This document shows, in pieces, positions 20,469 to 24,721 of a stretch of DNA of 24,721 nucleotides (position 1 is its first letter; each line of letters starts with the position of its first letter). The stretch covers positions 20,830-45,550 of the forward strand of contig QZLH01000232.1 in assembly GCA_003833135.1 (NCBI GenBank). The letters run 5' to 3'. The position numbers and the translations under genes are program-made. A model generated the notes under the pieces. It was not told the origin of the DNA and ran no database searches. It saw only the letters and a program-made list of their open reading frames with translations. This DNA is from Oehlia diaphana. Lineage: Eukaryota > Glomeromycota > Glomeromycetes > Glomerales > Glomeraceae.

Positions 20469-22225
20469 ATGGAAGAGAGATTAAATCAAGTGAGTTAAGT
20501 TTATAAACGGTTTATTTCGCCAGATTTTTAAAATATCGTCATGCCTACCAAATAATCACACACTCGGGAAGAGATTGTCTGATTGTGACTGTATTAAAAT
20601 AATTTCTCCGGTTTATAATAGCAAAACTTGGAAAAAGTGTAATTGTAGAGAGTGTGTGATTATATAGGATAGGCCGATTGGGAATTACCGTATAGAAGTA
20701 CGACTGTATAATTAACATTTGTTTTCCTAGATTACTGAAGTCGTCCGTTTCATAACTGAGAATGACGATTATATTATAAAAGGCAATTGGTTTTGTCAGC
20801 ATTGGCGATGCAAACACGAACCAAAATGTAAAAATGAACGAGAATGTAGAAAAAGATGCCCACACGAACCGGAGTGTCAAACCGAAGAGCAATGTCGAAC
20901 CTTATGGGTATGCAAACACGAACCGATATGCGAATTCAGAGAACAGTGTCAAAGAAGATGGTCATGCCGACATAATCCGATGTGTCAAAATAAATGGTTT
21001 TGTAGAAAAAATTGGAGATGTATGCACCCATCACGATGTAAAGACATATGGGAATGTAAGTACAGATGGACAGAAGAATACGAACCTCATTGTCAAGGCA
21101 GATGGCAATGCTATCACAGACAGGAATGCAGAACAAAATTACAATGTCAAAATAAGCCATTTCAAGCCGAATGGAAATGCCAGCACGAAGCCAAATGTTA
21201 TAATAAATGGAAGTGCCAAAGCAGATGGCAGTGTCAACACAAAGAGAAATGTGAAATGACGAATTCTAAAAAAAAATCGAAGTGCCAAGCAAAATGTCAA
21301 CATCAATGTAAAAACGAAGAGGAATGTCTGAAAAAATCGCATCAGGATGAAAACGAAAAGGAACGTCTGAAAAAATTGAACAAGTTTGAAACCAAATGGA
21401 AATGCCAGCACCAGTGTGAGAACATAAGGGAATGTAAAGAAAAATGGAAATGCTCACATGAAAACAAACCAAAATGTATAGACGAATGGAAATGTCGATC
21501 CAGAGGTTGGAGATGCCAACATAATCCGCCATGTGAAAGCTCTTGTCAAGACAAGTGGGACAGAGAAAACGAATGGAACTGTGATCATGCAAAAGAATGT
21601 CAGACTAATTGGCAGTGTCTAAACGATCCACAATACAATAATAAATGGCAGTGTCTAAATAAATGGACAATAGGATATAGCCAGATTGAACTCAAAGAAA
21701 TTTTAGAAAAACCTCACCAACTATATGATTTTTTTTCACGACAGTGCAAAGAATGCGGAAAAAATTGTATTATTTCGAGTTTCATCCTATATAAAAGGTC
21801 AAATATGATCTTGAAGGTAAGTCAGGATTACAGAACAATTTTGCTTATGAAAATGCAAAAGAATTGACATTCTTCCTCAAATATCCTAATAGAGCGAGAT
21901 CATTTGTCACCTAGTATGGGCAAAAGCAAAAAAAATTAGAGGGGATGTGTTTTATAGAGTGTTTGGCAGCTGGAAATGCGATGAAGATCATTCTTGGGAC
22001 AGCTCCTATACTTGGATATCACTCCGAAAGTTTGTAGAAGAGCAGGCACGCTTGTCACATCGTGATTTTTGGAAAATTAAATGCCATGAATGCCGGAGAG
22101 ATGGCAACATTTCGAGTTGGCAGAGTATTGTAGGATCAAAAGACGGCCCCCTTCATGAGAGAGAGCTATGTGAAAAGTGTCGAAGTGGTGAAGTGTGTGT
22201 GCAAACAAACTCCTACTTTGGCTAA
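20469..22225 (+). CDS. Cys/Trp/His tandem-repeat protein with C-terminal 3CxxC zinc-binding domain
   Basis: Proposed exons 20469-20489, 20731-21816, 21893-22225, giving 479 residues. Exon 1 encodes MEERLNQ before a GTGAGT donor; the next acceptor is TTTTCCTAG. Residues about 27-290 are a repeat array of roughly 20 residues per unit, built on W-x-C-x-H-x(2-3)-C plus a short linker Cys. Examples are WRCKHEPKC, WVCKHEPIC, WSCRHNPMC, WQCYHRQEC, WKCQHEAKC, WRCQHNPPC, WNCDHAKEC, with about a dozen C-x-H cores. This spacing suggests zinc or other metal binding, but I know no described domain that matches. From about 335 it continues into a 3CxxC-type zinc domain (CKEC, then GSWKCDEDHSW, SSYTWISLRKF, CHEC, LCEKC). 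The 76-bp intron (GTAAGT donor, CCTAATAG acceptor) lies inside that domain and restores one frame; unspliced it would look like two broken genes. Function is unknown. Exon 1 is the weakest part. Confidence 0.75.
20552..20663. mobile_element. Inverted-repeat element inside an intron
   Basis: ATAATCACACACTC (20552-20565) and GAGTGTGTGATTAT (20650-20663) are 14-bp perfect inverted repeats spanning 112 bp. They lie inside the proposed first intron (20490-20730) of the Cys/Trp repeat gene. The text just after it reads, on the minus strand from about 20709, ACAGTCGTACTTCTATACGG. That is reminiscent of pogo/Tc1-type terminal repeats (CAGT start, TA target), so the 112 bp may be the inner part of a larger element. 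The intron is long for this window (241 bp), consistent with an insertion. Confidence 0.5.
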
Positions 22226-23749
22226 TGGCCTAGTGTGATGCATTATAAATTTAATTAGACATAATTTATATTTAGTAGTAGTTGTCAAAAAAGTAGCCCT
22301 ATAGGTGGGAACATGGAGCTGTTCTCTGGATTTTTCTTATTGAATTATTTTTGAATAATATTGTTTACTTTCTTTCATTTATTATAGTATATTAAATACT
22401 GTTATTAAATATACAGAAATTCATATATTTAAATTATTTTATAATAAATAAATTATTATATAACGTTATTCTATGCCAATTTTTACAATTTATTAAAAAA
22501 AGAAAAATATAACTAAATTATCAGAATTTATATATATACAGTATAGTTTTATTTTTTAACTCCGGAATTCAGGTCTAAATTGAATATTTTAATTTTTATA
22601 AAAACTGAGTAAATAAAATTATCACAGTGACAAATAGTTATTTATCATTATATTAATATAATAAATAACTAATTATCACTATATAATTATGATAACAATA
22701 ATATTTATCATAAAAAAAAATTTATTTATATGATAGTGCTGTATATAAAAAGTTTAAATTTTAATATATAAAATATAATCAATTAGATTTTATTAATAGT
22801 TTTTAGTTTTTTATCTAAAATTTGATTTTATTCTTATAGAAACTAAATTTAAACATTTCATTATTAAAATTTTTAATATCTATAAAGGATTGAATAGTTT
22901 CTACTTAATGACAATAGAGAAAGATGTCACACTAATGGATCACAAATTGATTGACCAGTTAGTTGGCTCTTTTCACTCATCAATTTAAAGGTTTTCAATG
23001 CAGATTTTTTTCTATTATCAATTTATGAATCTTTAATTCTTTATAATAAAGATGTTTTACAAATTACTACCATTTGATCATATTCTATAATAGCAAAAAC
23101 TGAAGTTCTATAATTTATTTTATATATCAGTTGCAATTTTCAAGTAAAAAATATATTTATATTTATGAAATTACCCAGAATACATAATAATACCATTTGA
23201 TTTTAAGTAAATATATTAGTTTTAACTGATTTATACTTTTAAATTCTTATTTTGATAAATTAGTAAAAAATTAAAAACTAAAATCCATTAATTCCATTTG
23301 AAAGCTTATTCAGTCTTTTGGTGAAAAATCAATTTATACTGATTGTTATATGAAAAATTATTCCTTTAAGATCATTTAATAAAATTATGCCGATTAGTTA
23401 TATAAATTGATACAATTTTAACAAATTTGCCAAATAGTAAAAATCAATAACTAGTTAGTAATAATTTGGCGAATCAGTTGGCAGTAAATGATTGAAATCA
23501 TCAGATGATCTAGATCAACATTTTACAGGACTTTTAAACAAACTTTTTTAAATTTTTTAAACTTTTTAAACTTTTCACATCTTTTTCTCTCTTTCTTTTG
23601 TCCTTTTCCCTTTCCTTTTTTACACCTTATTTCTTTAGGCAAATGTATACATTGAATTCGATAACTTTTTATTAAATCAAAAAAGTTTTTTTTAATGTTA
23701 AAAAACGTTTTTTTTATTTTTTTTGCAGGAAATTAGCTTAAATATGAAT
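22226..23749. other. Gene-free AT-rich spacer
   Basis: I see no gene. The longest sensible small frame (22908-22988, 26 residues) has no support. A 10-bp perfect hairpin AGTTATTTAT / ATAAATAACT occurs at 22636-22670, and a pyrimidine-rich stretch lies at about 23570-23637. The last 65 bases resemble part of the tandem unit described at 24276-24555. Confidence 0.55.
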
Positions 23750-24271
23750 TATACTTGTAGCTGAAATTCTCTCAGTTTTAGCCAGGTTTCGGTTTTGAAC
23801 TTTTGGTCAGTATCAGTTTACAAATCTTGTTTTCAAAACTGAAATCCTAGCCAAAATCTGAAACCATGTCCAAAACCTTTTAAGCCGAAACTATGGCTGA
23901 AAGTGCCCAAAACTATGCCTGACCTTTCTCAGTTCTATTTTAAGCTTTTCATATATAGTCATATGTTATACTATACAATAATTCTGGCCAGAATTATCAC
24001 TAATTCTCATGACTCATGCATAGTATGTGCATGAATGCGTATATAGCAAATCCGAATATTCCTTATAATTTAGCTCATTAATAATATAATAATTATAAAA
24101 ATTAATTAATAAAATAATAAAAAAGGTTTTGGACATTTAGCTTATAATAAAAAATAATTCTAGCCTATATAAAGTTTTGGACAAAATTTCAGATTTCAGA
24201 CAAGGTTTTGGACTAGTGTTTCAGACTTTTGGTTTCAGCCATACCCTTGAAAGGTTTCGGCTACAAGTATA
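23750..24271. mobile_element. hAT-like MITE, 522 bp
   Basis: The element is bounded by 12-bp perfect terminal inverted repeats, TATACTTGTAGC (23750-23761) and GCTACAAGTATA (24260-24271). Similarity extends a few bases inward (a GAAA follows in both arms after one mismatch). The flanking 8-mers ATATGAAT (23742-23749) and GTATGAAT (24272-24279) match at 7 of 8 positions, the duplication length typical of the hAT superfamily. Further inside, ATGTCCAAAACCTTTT (23866-23881) and AAAAGGTTTTGGACAT (24121-24136) are a 16-bp perfect inverted pair. The motif TTTTGGAC recurs several times near the ends, as hAT subterminal transposase-binding repeats do. It is too short to encode a transposase, so it is non-autonomous. 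The superfamily call is inferred from TSD length; the structure itself is directly visible. Confidence 0.72.
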
Positions 24272-24275
24272 GTAT

Positions 24276-24555
24276 GAATACTGGTATTCCAGGTAAAGTT
24301 TTGAAAATTTTTTGAAACTTTCTTTAAAAAAATATTTTTTAACATTAAAAAATATTTTTTTTATACCTTTAATGAAGAAAATCAGTTCTGGTGTAAATAC
24401 TGATATTTTAAGTAAGTTTTGAAAGAATATTAAATGAAACTTTCTTTTTAAAAAAATATTTTTAATGTAAAAAACATTTTTATATAGAAAATCAGTTTTG
24501 GCGTAAATACTGATATTCCAGTTAAGTTTCAAAAAAATTTTGAAACTTTCTTTAA
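24276..24555. repeat. Tandem array, about 110-119-bp unit
   Basis: Units start at 24276, 24395 and 24505. Each opens with (A/G)AATACTG(A/G)TATT, then an AAGTTTTGAAA-like stretch, GAAACTTTCTTT, an A/T block and GAAAATCAGTT. The third copy is partial before the array fades near 24555. A diverged piece of the same unit lies left of the MITE (about 23683-23741), so the MITE appears to have inserted into the array. Confidence 0.75.
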
Positions 24556-24721
24556 CATTATAATGTTTATCAAAGCATTTACTAAATATTTATAAATAGT
24601 GTTTATTGAATACAAGATATGTTGAAAAAGTATCTATAAATGTTATATTAAAGTATTAAAAAAATGCTTAAAAAGTTAAATAATTAATAAATAATAAAAT
24701 ATTGTAGTATTTAAGTATTTT

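Noticed and set aside
20834..21259. A 141-codon open frame overlapping the Cys/Trp repeat exon in another frame
   Set aside because: Its product is a monotonous Asn/Val/Lys/Gly repeat that mirrors the period of the real frame; the true frame carries the ordered Cys/Trp/His pattern and leads into the zinc domain.
20545..21592. Several minus-strand open frames across the repeat gene
   Set aside because: They are Phe/Ile/Leu-rich antisense shadows of the Lys/Gln/Cys-rich coding strand, without domains or splice context.
22908..22988. 26-residue small open frame (MTIEKDVTLMDHKLIDQLVG onward)
   Set aside because: Balanced composition drew attention, but it is too short, has no splice context and no recognisable homology.

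Overview
The window is very AT-rich eukaryotic DNA with short AT-rich spliceosomal introns (GT...AG) and long T-run/A-run blocks. It carries fungal-type genes: a MATA_HMG-like HMG-box protein, cytochrome c, ribosomal protein eL37, an eIF4E-family protein, CCDC124/Lso2 and a 3CxxC zinc-finger protein with Cys/Trp repeats. A dysbindin homologue, an HMG-box gene of this style and a 3CxxC protein together suggest an early-diverging fungus. An arbuscular mycorrhizal fungus (Glomeromycotina, Rhizophagus-like) is my best guess, by inference from gene content and base composition; the genus cannot be fixed from this window.

Layout. 1-3265: low-complexity DNA with microsatellites and a direct repeat 835 bp apart. 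3266-4489 (+): intron-less HMG-box gene with polyQ/polyN. 4490-11571: about 7 kb with no convincing gene, only A/T tracts and minisatellites. 11572-19414: compact housekeeping block with CCDC124 (-, 6 exons), cytochrome c (+, 4 exons), an eIF4E-family protein (-, 7 exons), dysbindin (-, 8 exons) and eL37 (+, 4 exons). In it, CCDC124/cytochrome c and dysbindin/eL37 are head-to-head pairs with 241 bp and 173 bp between start codons, and cytochrome c/eIF4E are convergent. Coding-like relics lie at 16442-16732 and 17032-17130. 19415-20468: inverted repeats that look like transposon debris. 20469-22225 (+): the most unusual gene, a spliced 479-residue protein with about a dozen Trp/Cys/His repeats followed by a 3CxxC-type zinc-binding domain. 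22226-24721: gene-free, with a 522-bp hAT-like MITE inserted in a tandem repeat array.

Function. Three genes serve protein synthesis or ribosome state (CCDC124/Lso2, eIF4E-family, eL37), one respiration (cytochrome c), one probably endolysosomal traffic (dysbindin/BLOC-1), one transcription (HMG box), and the Cys/Trp repeat protein is of unknown role. They do not form one pathway; the block looks like ordinary nuclear gene neighbourhoods separated by repeat-rich spacers. All exon structures were built by hand from open frames, splice sites and family conservation, with the reading phase checked across every junction.
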